Below, one piece after another: positions 8,727 to 18,665 of a stretch of 64,000 nucleotides of DNA. Both the position numbers and the translations under genes were made by a program. The notes under the pieces were generated by a model. It was not told the origin of the DNA. It saw only the letters and a program-made list of their open reading frames with translations, and did not search any database. This stretch comes from Ostreococcus mediterraneus. Its lineage: Eukaryota; Chlorophyta; Mamiellophyceae; Mamiellales; Bathycoccaceae. Location of the stretch: contig WMKK01000008.1 in NCBI GenBank assembly GCA_012295225.1, forward strand, positions 310,001 to 374,000. Reading direction: 5' to 3'. Position 1 is the first letter of the stretch; the number at the start of each line of letters is the position of its first letter.

Positions 8727-9941
8727 ATGCGCCTCGCCACCTCCGCCGCCACCGCGCGCGCCGTGGCGCCGCATTCGCGACACCATCGAACGCGCACCAT
8801 CGCCGCATCCTCCGCCGCCCCGACGCCGGCGCCAGCCGCCGGAGCCGCCACGAGCGGCGTCGTGAGCACGACCACGTTTGCGCAAGTGGAAGACGCCGAC
8901 TTGCTCAAAGCCTGCGCCGCGTTCCTCGCCGACGGCCCGTTCGCGCTGGCGCCCACGTCCGGGGGCGTAAACAATCACGTGCGCTACGTTGACGACGCCA
9001 CGGGCGCGCGACGCGTCGTGCGCTTGCACAACAATGGCCAGGACACGGCGCGCGTGATTTTTGAGCACGCGGTGCTCGACGCCGCGGGACGCGCCGCCGC
9101 AGCGCGCAAGCTTCCGTTTGCCATTCCCAAGGCGTTGAAGTCGCTCGAAGATGGAACGAGCACGTTCGTCGTGTTGCCCAGCGGCGATGCGGCGTGCGTG
9201 TTTGAGCTCATTCCGGGAACGTTACCGAAGACGCGAAGCGCGTTTGAGGTTGGTCAGGCGACGGCGCTCATGAGCGCGTGCTTGCGCGACGCTGAGGCGA
9301 ATGTGCGCGCGGTGTGTCCGACGTCGCCCACGTCTGTGTACCGCGATATTTTCGGTGCGTTTAAAAATAAAGGTGGTTCGCGCGATGGATTCTATGATGA
9401 GGCGAACACGAACGCGGGATTGGATGAAAAGCGCGATGCCGTCAATCGTTTACTCGACGCCATTCGAGCGCTCGAAGTGACGCTCGCGGATATCGAAGCC
9501 AAGGGTGGCTTACCTTCGACGCTGATTCACGGTGACGTGCATTATGATAACACCCTCGTCGATGAAGTCACGGGAGAGGTGACTGGGATTTTAGACTTTG
9601 AATTTGCATCCTACGACTGGGAATTCATGGAACCCGCCGCCGGACTGAGCAAATACGTCGGCGAACAGGATCCAACGCCGTTTGTTAAGGATTACATTCG
9701 CGGTTTCGTTTCGGAATCCAACCCGAGTGAGGCTGAAATCGACGCGTTGCCGGATTTAATTAAGCTTCGCGTGTTGGAAACCGTGGTCTATTTCGTCGCG
9801 CGTAGCTGGGCCAAGGAGGATGACATTTCGCAGTTGGCGTTGCGAGCCGAAAATTACGCCGCGCGCGTGGATTGGATCGACGCCAACGCGGATTTAATTC
9901 GCAGTACCATGCGCGAAGCGATCGCGGCGAAGAAGATGTAA
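8727..9941 (+). CDS. APH-fold phosphotransferase (choline/homoserine-kinase-like), probably plastid-targeted
   Basis: A 404-residue small-molecule kinase of the aminoglycoside-phosphotransferase fold. The catalytic loop is LIHGDVHYDN (HxDxxxxN Brenner motif) at about residue 275, followed by the metal-binding aspartate in ILDFEFAS, the arrangement in choline kinases, homoserine kinase II and fructosamine kinases. The N-terminal 55 residues are rich in Arg, Ala, Thr and Ser with no acidic residues, consistent with a transit peptide. The longer frame from 8703 begins with TTG, so the ATG at 8727 was taken. The substrate cannot be assigned; the family covers sugars, amino alcohols, homoserine and antibiotics. 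It converges with the dioxygenase gene (58 bp between stops). Confidence 0.8.
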   Translation: MRLATSAATARAVAPHSRHHRTRTIAASSAAPTPAPAAGAATSGVVSTTTFAQVEDADLLKACAAFLADGPFALAPTSGGVNNHVRYVDDATGARRVVRLHNNGQDTARVIFEHAVLDAAGRAAAARKLPFAIPKALKSLEDGTSTFVVLPSGDAACVFELIPGTLPKTRSAFEVGQATALMSACLRDAEANVRAVCPTSPTSVYRDIFGAFKNKGGSRDGFYDEANTNAGLDEKRDAVNRLLDAIRALEVTLADIEAKGGLPSTLIHGDVHYDNTLVDEVTGEVTGILDFEFASYDWEFMEPAAGLSKYVGEQDPTPFVKDYIRGFVSESNPSEAEIDALPDLIKLRVLETVVYFVARSWAKEDDISQLALRAENYAARVDWIDANADLIRSTMREAIAAKKM

Positions 9942-9957
9942 TCATCGATATGCTATA

Positions 9958-10012
9958 CTATACTAGACTACGAGCCATCGAGTGTATTGCTATACTAGAC
10001 TACGAGCCATCG
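9958..10012. repeat. 23-bp direct duplication at the 3' end of the dioxygenase gene
   Basis: CTATACTAGACTACGAGCCATCG occurs exactly at 9958-9980 and again at 9990-10012. The second copy contains the stop codon and last codons of the dioxygenase gene; the first is a duplicate in its 3' untranslated region. Confidence 0.9.
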
Positions 10013-10986
10013 GCGCTGGCGTACGTTTCAGCGTACCGCGCCAGCAAGTAGTCGCCAAATCGTATCGCGTCGTACTTTGGCACGTCATCAACGTCTCGCA
10101 CGATGGGCTCCACGACCGCAAAGTAATCTGGCTCAAAGAAAAACGCCACGCTATGTCTTTCGACGTCTCCGGCCGTCATAACGCGATGTTTCGTCGATTT
10201 CAAGCGCCCATTCGACCATCTCTCGAGAAGGTCGCCGATGTTCACCACAAACGCGTCGTCCCGTGGCGGCACCGCAATCCAACTCGCGTTCGCCTCGTCG
10301 TAAATCTCCAATCCGGGCACATCATCCAAAGTTTTTAAAATCGTCAACCCACCGTAATCGCTATGCGCGCCGGCGGCGAATGTCCCGGCGTTCGCGTCGG
10401 ATTTAACCGCCGCGTAACGAAGCGGTCGAAGCACGCAGTTATGCGTCGGCGTCCAATACGTGTCAAAATAATCCTCCTCCACATCCAACGCCGCGGCGAC
10501 CAATGTTAGAAGGCGCATACCAATCCCAACCATCGTGTCGTAATACCGCTCCATCGCGCGCCGATACCCGCGAATCGACGCCTCGCTCGTTTCATCGAGC
10601 CACTTGTTTCGCCCAACTAACGTCGCGTAGTCTCCCTCCAACTCCTCGCTCGCGCACTCGCGACCGATGTACACGCCCTCCTTACTATCACCCGCGCTCG
10701 AATGCGCCGCATCGAGCGTCTCTGCGCGCATGCGCGTCCATCCGCGCGACGACCCAGCGGCGTCGATGCGCGACTTGACATTGACATCGAGCGCGAAGAA
10801 TGCCTTGGATTTCGCGCGCATGTCCTCGATGACGCCGTCGTCGACGCCGTCGTGGGCGAGGTAGAAGAACCCGGATGTGTGCAGCGCGCGGCGGAGGACG
10901 TCGGCGGCGTCGGCGCGCGACAGGTCGACGGTTGGGACGAACATGCGTGCGGCGCTGAGTGGCGGTTGCATCAGAAGGCGACGCAT
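10000..10986 (-). CDS. 2-oxoglutarate/Fe(II)-dependent dioxygenase (isopenicillin-N-synthase-like)
   Basis: A 328-residue cytosolic-looking oxygenase. The N-terminal DIOX_N part begins MFVPTVDLSRAD, and the double-stranded beta-helix core carries the iron ligands H and D in AHSDYGGLT and the distal H in KSTKHRV, with the Arg for 2-oxoglutarate in the segment just after (VERHSVAFFFEP has the RxS pair). This is the plant and fungal IPNS-like family that includes gibberellin oxidases, flavonoid enzymes and many uncharacterised members; the substrate is unknown. The start was set at the ATG at 10986: the ORF runs 70 codons further upstream but that part is mostly Arg/His and overlaps the divergent apyrase gene. 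A shorter start at 10944 is also possible. Confidence 0.87.
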   Translation of the reverse strand: MRRLLMQPPLSAARMFVPTVDLSRADAADVLRRALHTSGFFYLAHDGVDDGVIEDMRAKSKAFFALDVNVKSRIDAAGSSRGWTRMRAETLDAAHSSAGDSKEGVYIGRECASEELEGDYATLVGRNKWLDETSEASIRGYRRAMERYYDTMVGIGMRLLTLVAAALDVEEDYFDTYWTPTHNCVLRPLRYAAVKSDANAGTFAAGAHSDYGGLTILKTLDDVPGLEIYDEANASWIAVPPRDDAFVVNIGDLLERWSNGRLKSTKHRVMTAGDVERHSVAFFFEPDYFAVVEPIVRDVDDVPKYDAIRFGDYLLARYAETYASADGS

Positions 10987-11094
10987 TAAAACGTCGCACG
11001 ACGCATGCGTCGAGCGACATCGCGCGTGGACGTGGCGCTTCGACGGTCGCCATCGCGTGCGTCCGACGCGTCGTTCGCGGGCGAGGACGCGGCG

Positions 11095-12846
11095 ATGACG
11101 ACGGCGACGACGGGCGCGGCGTCTTCGACGATGATGATGAATCATAATCATGGTGATGGCGCTCGGGGGTCGTCTACGGCGTCGTCGCTGGGGCATTCGC
11201 GCGAAAACTCCCTCGGGGCGATTGGGAAGTCGTCATCTGTGGGGACGATTGGCGCGGGCGCGGGCGCGGGCGCGGGGCGGTGGCCGATTTGGCGTCCGCG
11301 CGCGTTCGTCGCGGCGTGCGCGGCGTTGGCGTTGGTGTGCGCCGTGTTCACGCACGAACGTCGTTCTGACACGTGTTGGAGCGCGCCTGAATACGTGGTA
11401 TTCGTTGACGCTGGGTCTACGGGGTGTCGAGCGCACGCGTTCAAGGTGAGCGCGGCGAGCGAAAGCTCGTCGTTGTTTACGCTCGAGACGCTCGGGAAGA
11501 AAGCCAAGACGAAGACGGCGTTGGCGGATATGGGTGGTCGAGTTCGCGAAGAACTCATTCCAGCGCTGAAATTGGCGCAGGCGAATATTGATAATGACGC
11601 GCGCGGACGGGCGAACGCGCAGGTTTACGTGTGGGCTACGGCTGGATTTCGAGTGTTGACGCCGGCGAAGCAGCAGGCGCTTTGGGCCGAGGTTCGAGAC
11701 GCGGTCAAGCGCGAGACGACGATGTCGTTTGGACACGGGCATTTCAAGACTATTGATGGTGCCGATGAAGGATTTTATGCCTGGCTTGCGGCAAATTATT
11801 TATCAAACGTAGATGTGACGTCCGTCGGGAAGTTGCGCGCAGGCGGTCGGCCGTTTAGCCGCGTCGAAACGCCGCTGACGAATAGCGTTGGTGCCATCGA
11901 CGTTGGCGGTGGAAGCGTGCAATACGTTGCACTCCCGACTGAAGGTAAAGCTTCGCTCGTGAAGTCTATGCGCGATTTACGCGATGTGGTCAAGGTGGAA
12001 TCGTTTTTGGGCTACGGCGCGAATCACATGGAGACACGCTGGCGAAGCGCGCTCGCGGCGGCTGGAACATCCACAAACGTATGCGCGTTTCCTGGCTATA
12101 CCGCCGTCGTCGATGGCGTCGAACTCAAAGGCACGGGATCTTACGCCGATTGCGTCGCAGGTTTACGCAACCAACTTGCACAAATGCAGCGCGAGCAGCG
12201 CGTCGACATGAGGATGCCAGAACGCTTCAGAAATATCAAGCGCTTCCTTGGCATGTCGCTGCTGTACCACGTCACAAACTTTATCACCATTGCCATTCCA
12301 GGCTCGCTCACGTCCATGCCCAAAGCCACGCTCGCTGAAATTGCCAAGGCGGGTGAAGTGCTGTGCGCGATGGATTGGGACACGCTGCTTCGAGACGTCG
12401 ACGGCAAAGATCCAAACACGCCGACAGACAGAATGAATGGACGTTGCTTCGACGCAGCGCTGGTACAAGCCTTGCTAGGGTCCGAACGGGTCAACAGCAC
12501 ATCGTCGCGAGGCGAACACGTCGGGTTGGGGTTCACGCAAAATGACAAACGCATCGAATTCATCGAGCAAATCACGGGTGCCGAAGTAGAATGGACGCTC
12601 GGCGCGACGATGAGCGTCGTTCACCCCATCGCCGCGCGTGCAAATCCCTCTTGGGCAAAGGTCAAGACGTCGAGTGAGTGCGCTCGCGTGTTCCACACGT
12701 CATTCGTGAATGAATTGTACGCTTGGGGCGTCTTCATTCTCCCTTGGGCGAGCGTCGTCACGGCGTATTTGGTCTACCTGTCCATTCGCGCCACGCGTTC
12801 ACTGGCCATCATGGCCAGGTCGCCATCCTTCTTAGAAATTCTTTAG
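11095..12846 (+). CDS. GDA1/CD39-family nucleoside triphosphate diphosphohydrolase (apyrase)
   Basis: A 583-residue membrane apyrase that hydrolyses NTP and/or NDP, typically in the Golgi or at the cell surface. Apyrase conserved regions are in order: ACR1 DAGSTGCRAHAF (about residue 105), ACR2 YVWATAGFRVL, ACR3 GADEGFYAWLAANYL, ACR4 GAIDVGGGSVQYV. A hydrophobic segment (AFVAACAALALVCAVFTH, about residue 65) precedes the catalytic domain and a second one lies near the C-terminus (GVFILPWASVVTAYLVYLSI), the two-pass topology of CD39-like enzymes. The ATG at 11095 was chosen; an in-frame ATG at 11005 would add 30 Arg-rich residues and leave only 18 bp to the divergent dioxygenase start. Confidence 0.9.
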   Translation: MTTATTGAASSTMMMNHNHGDGARGSSTASSLGHSRENSLGAIGKSSSVGTIGAGAGAGAGRWPIWRPRAFVAACAALALVCAVFTHERRSDTCWSAPEYVVFVDAGSTGCRAHAFKVSAASESSSLFTLETLGKKAKTKTALADMGGRVREELIPALKLAQANIDNDARGRANAQVYVWATAGFRVLTPAKQQALWAEVRDAVKRETTMSFGHGHFKTIDGADEGFYAWLAANYLSNVDVTSVGKLRAGGRPFSRVETPLTNSVGAIDVGGGSVQYVALPTEGKASLVKSMRDLRDVVKVESFLGYGANHMETRWRSALAAAGTSTNVCAFPGYTAVVDGVELKGTGSYADCVAGLRNQLAQMQREQRVDMRMPERFRNIKRFLGMSLLYHVTNFITIAIPGSLTSMPKATLAEIAKAGEVLCAMDWDTLLRDVDGKDPNTPTDRMNGRCFDAALVQALLGSERVNSTSSRGEHVGLGFTQNDKRIEFIEQITGAEVEWTLGATMSVVHPIAARANPSWAKVKTSSECARVFHTSFVNELYAWGVFILPWASVVTAYLVYLSIRATRSLAIMARSPSFLEIL

Positions 12847-12947
12847 CTTCTAGCTACGCTTATTAATGTTTAATTGCAACGCGCAAACGCACATGCACAT
12901 CCTAAAAGTCTAAAACTACCGGTACTGTGTACAGTGGTGAAAATCAA

Positions 12948-13832
12948 TCAGCTTCTTCGCGTGAATTCCAGAATCTCAAAATCGTCGTCGTCGCACGGAT
13001 ACTCCGGATGCGCCATCGACGCCGGTACCCGTCGCACGTCAAACTCGGGCTCCATAAACTTCACGAACGTTTCAATCGCTTCCGGTCTGTGCTCTTTACA
13101 CGCCGCAAAAACACCCACGCACCCTGGCTTGAGCAACATCGTCGTCGTCTTGGCCAACGCCTCGATGACATCCGCATCAGACGTGTACATCAAATCCGCC
13201 CCGAGCACGACATCGGGCCAACGCAACGCTTCAGGAAGCCCATCGACGTCTTCTGCGCGTCCCCATCGAATGGACGTCACCGCGAGCGCGCAATTCCGAG
13301 GCACATGCCCGCCGTGTTCCGCCTTGTTGTCCCGAGCGTTTCTCTTGGTAAACTCCACGACGTCTGGTAAATCCGTCAGCGCAAACACCCCTCCGCGCGC
13401 GCGCACCGCATCGCTCGTGGCAATCATAAGCGACGCCAACCCAGTGCCCGCACCGAGCTCGAGCGCGACGCTCGCCCGCCCGCCAGCCCTCGCTCGAGCG
13501 TCGAGCCGCGACCACACGTCGTCGCGGCTCGCGTACTTCCCCAGCACAATCGACGCATCCCACACCGTAAACGCCGTCTCCGGCACCACATCCGCGTCGC
13601 AGTCGCCCAGTCGCCCATCATCGCCACCGCCCTCGCGCCTCGTCGCCTTGGCAAACGCCGCGCGCGACGCGAATTGCGACACGCGCGCGCGTTCGCACGT
13701 ACATTCATGCACAAACTTCTCCTGGTACCCCAACGACGCGCGGCGCCACGACGCGTGCGACGACGTCGCGGCGCCGCCATCGCGAGCGGCATCGCCATCG
13801 CCGCCGTCCGCGGACGCGCGTGTGGCGCCCAT
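12948..13832 (-). CDS. METTL21/FAM86-like protein methyltransferase (Methyltransf_16)
   Basis: A 294-residue SAM-dependent methyltransferase. The SAM-binding motif I is VALELGAGTGLASL, followed by an acidic motif II region LTDLPDV, and a motif IV/post-II block VVLGADLMYTSD, where the (D/E)xxY-like sequence is typical of the Methyltransf_16 family of lysine methyltransferases acting on chaperones, eEF1A, eEF2 and related targets. The N-terminal 100 residues are less conserved; an FTVWDASIVLGKY segment just before motif I is the usual family lead-in. The ATG at 13832 is 86 bp from the divergent URB2 start. The protein substrate cannot be predicted from sequence. Confidence 0.82.
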   Translation of the reverse strand: MGATRASADGGDGDAARDGGAATSSHASWRRASLGYQEKFVHECTCERARVSQFASRAAFAKATRREGGGDDGRLGDCDADVVPETAFTVWDASIVLGKYASRDDVWSRLDARARAGGRASVALELGAGTGLASLMIATSDAVRARGGVFALTDLPDVVEFTKRNARDNKAEHGGHVPRNCALAVTSIRWGRAEDVDGLPEALRWPDVVLGADLMYTSDADVIEALAKTTTMLLKPGCVGVFAACKEHRPEAIETFVKFMEPEFDVRRVPASMAHPEYPCDDDDFEILEFTRRS

Positions 13833-13918
13833 CGCCGCCGTCCGCGCGCGCGACGACGACTGACGCGAATGAAACCAACTGATGCGTCATTCGCCGCCGC
13901 AAAACATTCGCCGCCGCA

Positions 13919-16900
13919 ATGTCCGCGCCGGCGATCCGCGACGCGCTGTTCGGCGCCGATGGCGCGTCGTACGACGCGCGCGCATCGATGTGTGCGCGCG
14001 AACTCGCGGTGAACTCGCCGCTCGGCGCGCGCGTCGCGGGCGAATGGGCGCTCGCCGTCGCGAGCTACGCGGGAGCGGCGCACGCGTCATCATCGTCGAC
14101 GAAAGCGCCGCCGCTGCGCGCGCTCGGGAGCGATGGGGCGACGGCGAGCGACGTGGTGCGCGACGACCGCGTGTGGCGCGCGCTGGGGCGGTGCGGCGAG
14201 GTGTTTGGCGCGGGGTGGGGGACGTCGAGCGCGGCGCTGGGGCACGCGCTCAAGGCGCTCGACGCTCGAGCTCGGGCGACGACGACACATAGCGACGACG
14301 AGGACGACGTGCTCGCCCGGGCGTTCATCGCGATTGATGGTGCGTTGGGGTGGAAGTTTCATGCGTCGTGTGAGGTGTGCGTGGACATTGCGCACGCGGC
14401 GCTGGAGCGGGGGTTGTGTGCGACGGCGGCGGCGGCGTGCGCGGGCGCGGCCAAGGCGACGGCGGCGCAGCCGAATAAACCAGCGCCCGTGGGGGTGAGT
14501 TTTGAGTTTATATGGCGCGTATGCGCGATGTGGGCGGCGTGCGAGGGGCACGGCGATCGTCGGGCGTTGCGTGAGGCGTGTGAAGGCGTGATGCGGGGGT
14601 TTATTTTGCATCCAATGTACGCGCGAGCGATTCCGAGCGTTCTAACCGACTCGGCTCCGGGACGGCGCGGTACCGCTAAAAAAGCGCGAACGTCGAGCGG
14701 CGAGGACGAGGGCGGTGGGGATGGTGAGGGCGATGGCGGCGGGGATGTCACCGTTGGCGCCGCGCGCGGTGTGCCGGATTTTATTCGAGAAACTATGCGA
14801 CGAGTGGCGCGAGCGGCGGAGGACGCCGACGACGTGGCGTTGAGCGTCGCGCCTTGGCTCGTTCGGGCGACGTGCGAAGCCGAAACGAAAGAAAATAAAT
14901 CGGATGCGCGAGATATTTTCGTTGGCGTGTTCACGCCCATCTCACACGCGTTTTTGTCACCGATGACGACGAAGAAGAATAAGGGTAAACGCTGCGCGAC
15001 GGATGCCGGCGACGACGCGTTGACGCGCGCTCTGACGAGCTTGCTCACCATCGCCATGGATTTCAAGATGTACTCTTCTCTCGATGACACCGTTCTCGAG
15101 CAAGCGTTGCGCGATTTTGTTTCGCGCATGGCGTCTACTGCGGAGTCTCAAGATGCCAACGTTCGCTCTCGCGGGTGGTCATCCGTCGTCAGCGCGTTGT
15201 CAGCGTTGGATTTTAGACTAGTTGAGCCGCACGCGACAACCATGCTCACGCTGTTACTCATGCGTTCCCAAGACACCCACGATGAATGCGTGGACGTTAT
15301 GCGAAGTATGACGAATGCTTTTGCCGAGACGCGTGAAATGCCTGATTTTATCCAGGCTATCGGTGATGCGTTGATGTCGACGCGGGCGCGCTCTGAAAGT
15401 CGAGCGCACCCGGCGCTCGCGTCCCAGGTGGTCTTAAACGCGCTCGGCGCCGCCGCTGAAACAGTGCCCATCGGACAAACTCCAGATTTGCTTGAGGTGT
15501 GTCGAAAGGTATTTACCGCGACATATGACGACGCATCGTGCGAAGGCGTGTTGGACGCGACGGCAAACGTACTGCAATGCGTCATCGGCGGATGTCCCGA
15601 CGTCCCCGGCGACCCGCTTCTTCCAGCGGTGCGCGATTGCCTGGAGAGCTTCACGAATGACATTGTGACTCGAATAGCGAAATTCGCCACCATGGACGCA
15701 ATGCGCGTCGGCGCGTGTCTGCGCGTGTACACGTCCATCGCCGCGCTTTTACAAGGATTGAGCGAAGTCGCCGACGAAACGGCCTCCGCGCCGTACTTTC
15801 GCTCGAGTGATGCCGTAGAACTACGCGACGTCGTCGCACACCTCATCCGTGACAAAAGCAGTTCATTGCCCGAAGATGCGGGTGCTGAGGCCGCGGCAGT
15901 TGGGAGTGCGATTCAGCGCATTAGACTATTGTCGCGCCTGCGATACCCGCGCGAGGAAATCACCCCAGACGTCGCCGCCAAGGCTGGAAAGGAAATTAAA
16001 GCCCTGCAATCAGCATGCTTTCGTTTGGTTCCTGATACCTCGGCGAACACATCTTACGATGCGCCCGATACGAGTTCGCAGGCATGGAGCGTGCTCGCGT
16101 CGAGCTATGAGTATTGGTTCGAGCACATCCCTGAACCGAGGTTGATGGATTATTTTCGCTGTCGTATAGAAATGGATACGGACGAAACGTCGACGACGGC
16201 AGCGGATGAAGAGTTATTTGGCCAGTACATTTCAAGTTTCAAAACATGGTCTAGAACCATCGCTAGCGTGCTCCTGCGAGCATCGACGGAGTTGGTGACG
16301 TCGTTGAGCCAACGACGAGGGACAAAGGCAACGGCGCTGTGCGACGTGTTGGAAGACGTCATCACAGATTGCGCCTCTGGCCAAAGCGCTTCGGCATCCA
16401 TCGACGCATTGAATCGGTTTTGGATGGCGGCGTCGCGATTACCGATTAAGGAGTACGTCAAACAAAGCGCCGGGACCGAGGGAGACGATGAAACCCGCGC
16501 GGCGATGAAACGTTTACGTCGCGGCATCTCCGCAGCTGAACGCCTCAATGACCGCGGTGTGATGCACATGAATACGAGCGAATTTTCGATTGCTCAGAAA
16601 GTTTCTGATGCGGTAACATTTACAGCAGCAGCGCTTGGTGAGCCGGAGGCGATAGATTTATGTATTCGCGCGCGAAAGGTGGGGATGTTCATGTGCTCGC
16701 ACGACGAATCCGCGGCGGATATTTCATGTCAAGTGTGCGTGCAAGAGCACTATCACGAGGCGACTCTTTTGTTTGCAAATGAGTTGCAAGGGCGGGATGC
16801 ACCACGTTTACTCGGTGCCACGACAGACGAATTCCACGCCGCGCTCTGTGGCAGTGCGGCGATTGCAAAGCCAAACGCGCACGCAAAAGCGTACGCGCTT

Positions 16901-18556
16901 GTCGAACGCCTCGCGCATGAGCATTTAGCTCCTGCCGACAATACCGTCACGAATACCGCCATTAACACGACACCCGGATGTGTATTTGCAGCATTGCTCA
17001 CCGAGGCTGCGTTCGCGGCGACCACGTGCGCACATCGCCCACCTGAACGTGAACAATTCGGCTGGGTTGAAGGAAATCCGAATTTACCAGCCGAGCCAGA
17101 GTTGACAGACGCGCAAGGTGAAATTATCGCACGATGTTGGGAAGGGCTCAAAGGCTTAAATGCCGCTCTCGAAGATGCGTTGAAACGCGCGAGAGAGAGC
17201 CCAACTTCGGATTCGACAATGTCCATGGAGCACGTCGAAGTCGTCGGCGCGTGCGTATCCGCCGTCGGCTACGGCCTCGCCGTGTCTGCAACCTCACTCG
17301 AGTGCGGCGAGAAATATCACAGAACCTACGATCCGGCGGTGATACAGCTCGCCATGGCGGTTTCTGTCAATGCTTTACTTCCAAACACCAGCGCGTCGGA
17401 CGCATCGAAAAGCACACGCGGATGGGCGGAGGTGTCGTCGCTCGCCTGCGTCAAGGTTGTAAATTTCCTCGGCGCCGTGTGCGAGGCGTTGAAAGCCACC
17501 GGCCCGACGCTCACACCAGAGGCGCATGCATCGCTCGTAGCTGTGACGATGTCAACGTACACGCAATGTACTCGTGTGGCGACGCTGGAGTCGGATATCG
17601 CGCTCGCGTGTCCCGATGAGGAGCTCACATACGGATTGTCATTGACTCTCGGTGAGCTAATTCACGGCGCCGGAAAGCGACCATTGAATGCAATGTACAC
17701 CGCGTGTATCGATGCATTCAAAGCTATCGATGCTGCATCACGCCGAGCGCATGTTTCGTCTTCGACGGTGAACGATACGCATAGATTGGACATCACATTG
17801 AGCGCGCCATTGTGGTGTGCTTTGACGCTCGTAAAGTCGTTCAATGTCGGCAAAGCGGCGCGCGCGTCGGCGCAAGAAAACGCCGAGCGATTGATGGATG
17901 CGTGCACGGGCGTGATGCACGCGGCAGTCACCGTCAAGCACGCTAATGCGGTGGTGTGCAATATTTTGGAAATTGCGACAGAGATTGCGAGACTCGGTGT
18001 ACGTTGCGAAGTGAGCACGCGATGCGTGTCGCGCATGTGTCAATTGGCGAGCGCGGCGCACGGTGCCGACGCCGTCGCAGATGATGACGAGGCGCAAGTG
18101 TTGATATTTTCCCAAGCATGTGAACTCCTGGGTGCGCTGCTGAAAGCGCGCAAAGAGCATTTGAAGCGTGCAGTATCGAGCGTGACAGTGGTGTGTTCGG
18201 ATTTGCTCAACGCGTTGCGCCGAGCCAAAGCGGCGGGCGCGAGCGATGACGTCATGAGTAAATGTGCGAGTAAGTTGTCCTTTGTATACGAGGCTGCAGA
18301 GTCGAGTGGGCTAGATCGATATTGTACGCACTTACTCGCGGACGTCATCACCGCCATCACTGGTGGTGGTGTCGGCACGCACGCGGAAAAGGCGTTGAAG
18401 CCCGGGATATTCGCGTTGCTCGACTCGTGCTCCGACCGCGAGCTCCAACAACTTCACGCCGCGCTCGGCTCCGGTGCCGGTGGCGCAAGGCGCGTGGTAT
18501 TTTCCGCGTTGCGCGAAGACCACAAGCTGACGCATAAATTCGATGGTAAGATTTAG
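13919..18556 (+). CDS. URB2: URB2/NPA2-like ribosome biogenesis protein
   Basis: A 1545-residue, mostly helical protein without catalytic motifs. The last 120 residues match my recollection of the Urb2/Npa2 C-terminal domain: an LLADVITAITG segment, then EKALKPGIFALLDSCS, a short LQQLHAALG helix and the terminal VVFSALREDHKLTHKF. In yeast Urb2 is a nucleolar protein in early pre-60S particles (with Urb1, Dbp6, Npa1, Rsa3) needed for 27S pre-rRNA processing; plants have a homologue. The central 1300 residues look like degenerate alpha-solenoid and show an acidic Gly/Asp-rich insert at about residues 255-285. Uninterrupted by introns. The call rests on the C-terminal domain; function is inferred from the family. 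Confidence 0.75.
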   Translation: MSAPAIRDALFGADGASYDARASMCARELAVNSPLGARVAGEWALAVASYAGAAHASSSSTKAPPLRALGSDGATASDVVRDDRVWRALGRCGEVFGAGWGTSSAALGHALKALDARARATTTHSDDEDDVLARAFIAIDGALGWKFHASCEVCVDIAHAALERGLCATAAAACAGAAKATAAQPNKPAPVGVSFEFIWRVCAMWAACEGHGDRRALREACEGVMRGFILHPMYARAIPSVLTDSAPGRRGTAKKARTSSGEDEGGGDGEGDGGGDVTVGAARGVPDFIRETMRRVARAAEDADDVALSVAPWLVRATCEAETKENKSDARDIFVGVFTPISHAFLSPMTTKKNKGKRCATDAGDDALTRALTSLLTIAMDFKMYSSLDDTVLEQALRDFVSRMASTAESQDANVRSRGWSSVVSALSALDFRLVEPHATTMLTLLLMRSQDTHDECVDVMRSMTNAFAETREMPDFIQAIGDALMSTRARSESRAHPALASQVVLNALGAAAETVPIGQTPDLLEVCRKVFTATYDDASCEGVLDATANVLQCVIGGCPDVPGDPLLPAVRDCLESFTNDIVTRIAKFATMDAMRVGACLRVYTSIAALLQGLSEVADETASAPYFRSSDAVELRDVVAHLIRDKSSSLPEDAGAEAAAVGSAIQRIRLLSRLRYPREEITPDVAAKAGKEIKALQSACFRLVPDTSANTSYDAPDTSSQAWSVLASSYEYWFEHIPEPRLMDYFRCRIEMDTDETSTTAADEELFGQYISSFKTWSRTIASVLLRASTELVTSLSQRRGTKATALCDVLEDVITDCASGQSASASIDALNRFWMAASRLPIKEYVKQSAGTEGDDETRAAMKRLRRGISAAERLNDRGVMHMNTSEFSIAQKVSDAVTFTAAALGEPEAIDLCIRARKVGMFMCSHDESAADISCQVCVQEHYHEATLLFANELQGRDAPRLLGATTDEFHAALCGSAAIAKPNAHAKAYALVERLAHEHLAPADNTVTNTAINTTPGCVFAALLTEAAFAATTCAHRPPEREQFGWVEGNPNLPAEPELTDAQGEIIARCWEGLKGLNAALEDALKRARESPTSDSTMSMEHVEVVGACVSAVGYGLAVSATSLECGEKYHRTYDPAVIQLAMAVSVNALLPNTSASDASKSTRGWAEVSSLACVKVVNFLGAVCEALKATGPTLTPEAHASLVAVTMSTYTQCTRVATLESDIALACPDEELTYGLSLTLGELIHGAGKRPLNAMYTACIDAFKAIDAASRRAHVSSSTVNDTHRLDITLSAPLWCALTLVKSFNVGKAARASAQENAERLMDACTGVMHAAVTVKHANAVVCNILEIATEIARLGVRCEVSTRCVSRMCQLASAAHGADAVADDDEAQVLIFSQACELLGALLKARKEHLKRAVSSVTVVCSDLLNALRRAKAAGASDDVMSKCASKLSFVYEAAESSGLDRYCTHLLADVITAITGGGVGTHAEKALKPGIFALLDSCSDRELQQLHAALGSGAGGARRVVFSALREDHKLTHKFDGKI

Positions 18557-18665
18557 ACAGACGGATTGAAATGTATAGAGACAGTCTCGAAAAGATTATT
18601 AAACACGCCCTACCGGTGGCAATTAACCTCAGTCCGCGTCACCCCACACCGTCACGACCGGAAAC

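Noticed and set aside
12874-13863. 329-residue plus-strand ORF antisense to the methyltransferase gene
   Set aside because: Ser/Arg-rich with no motif; the minus strand has a clear SAM-binding domain.
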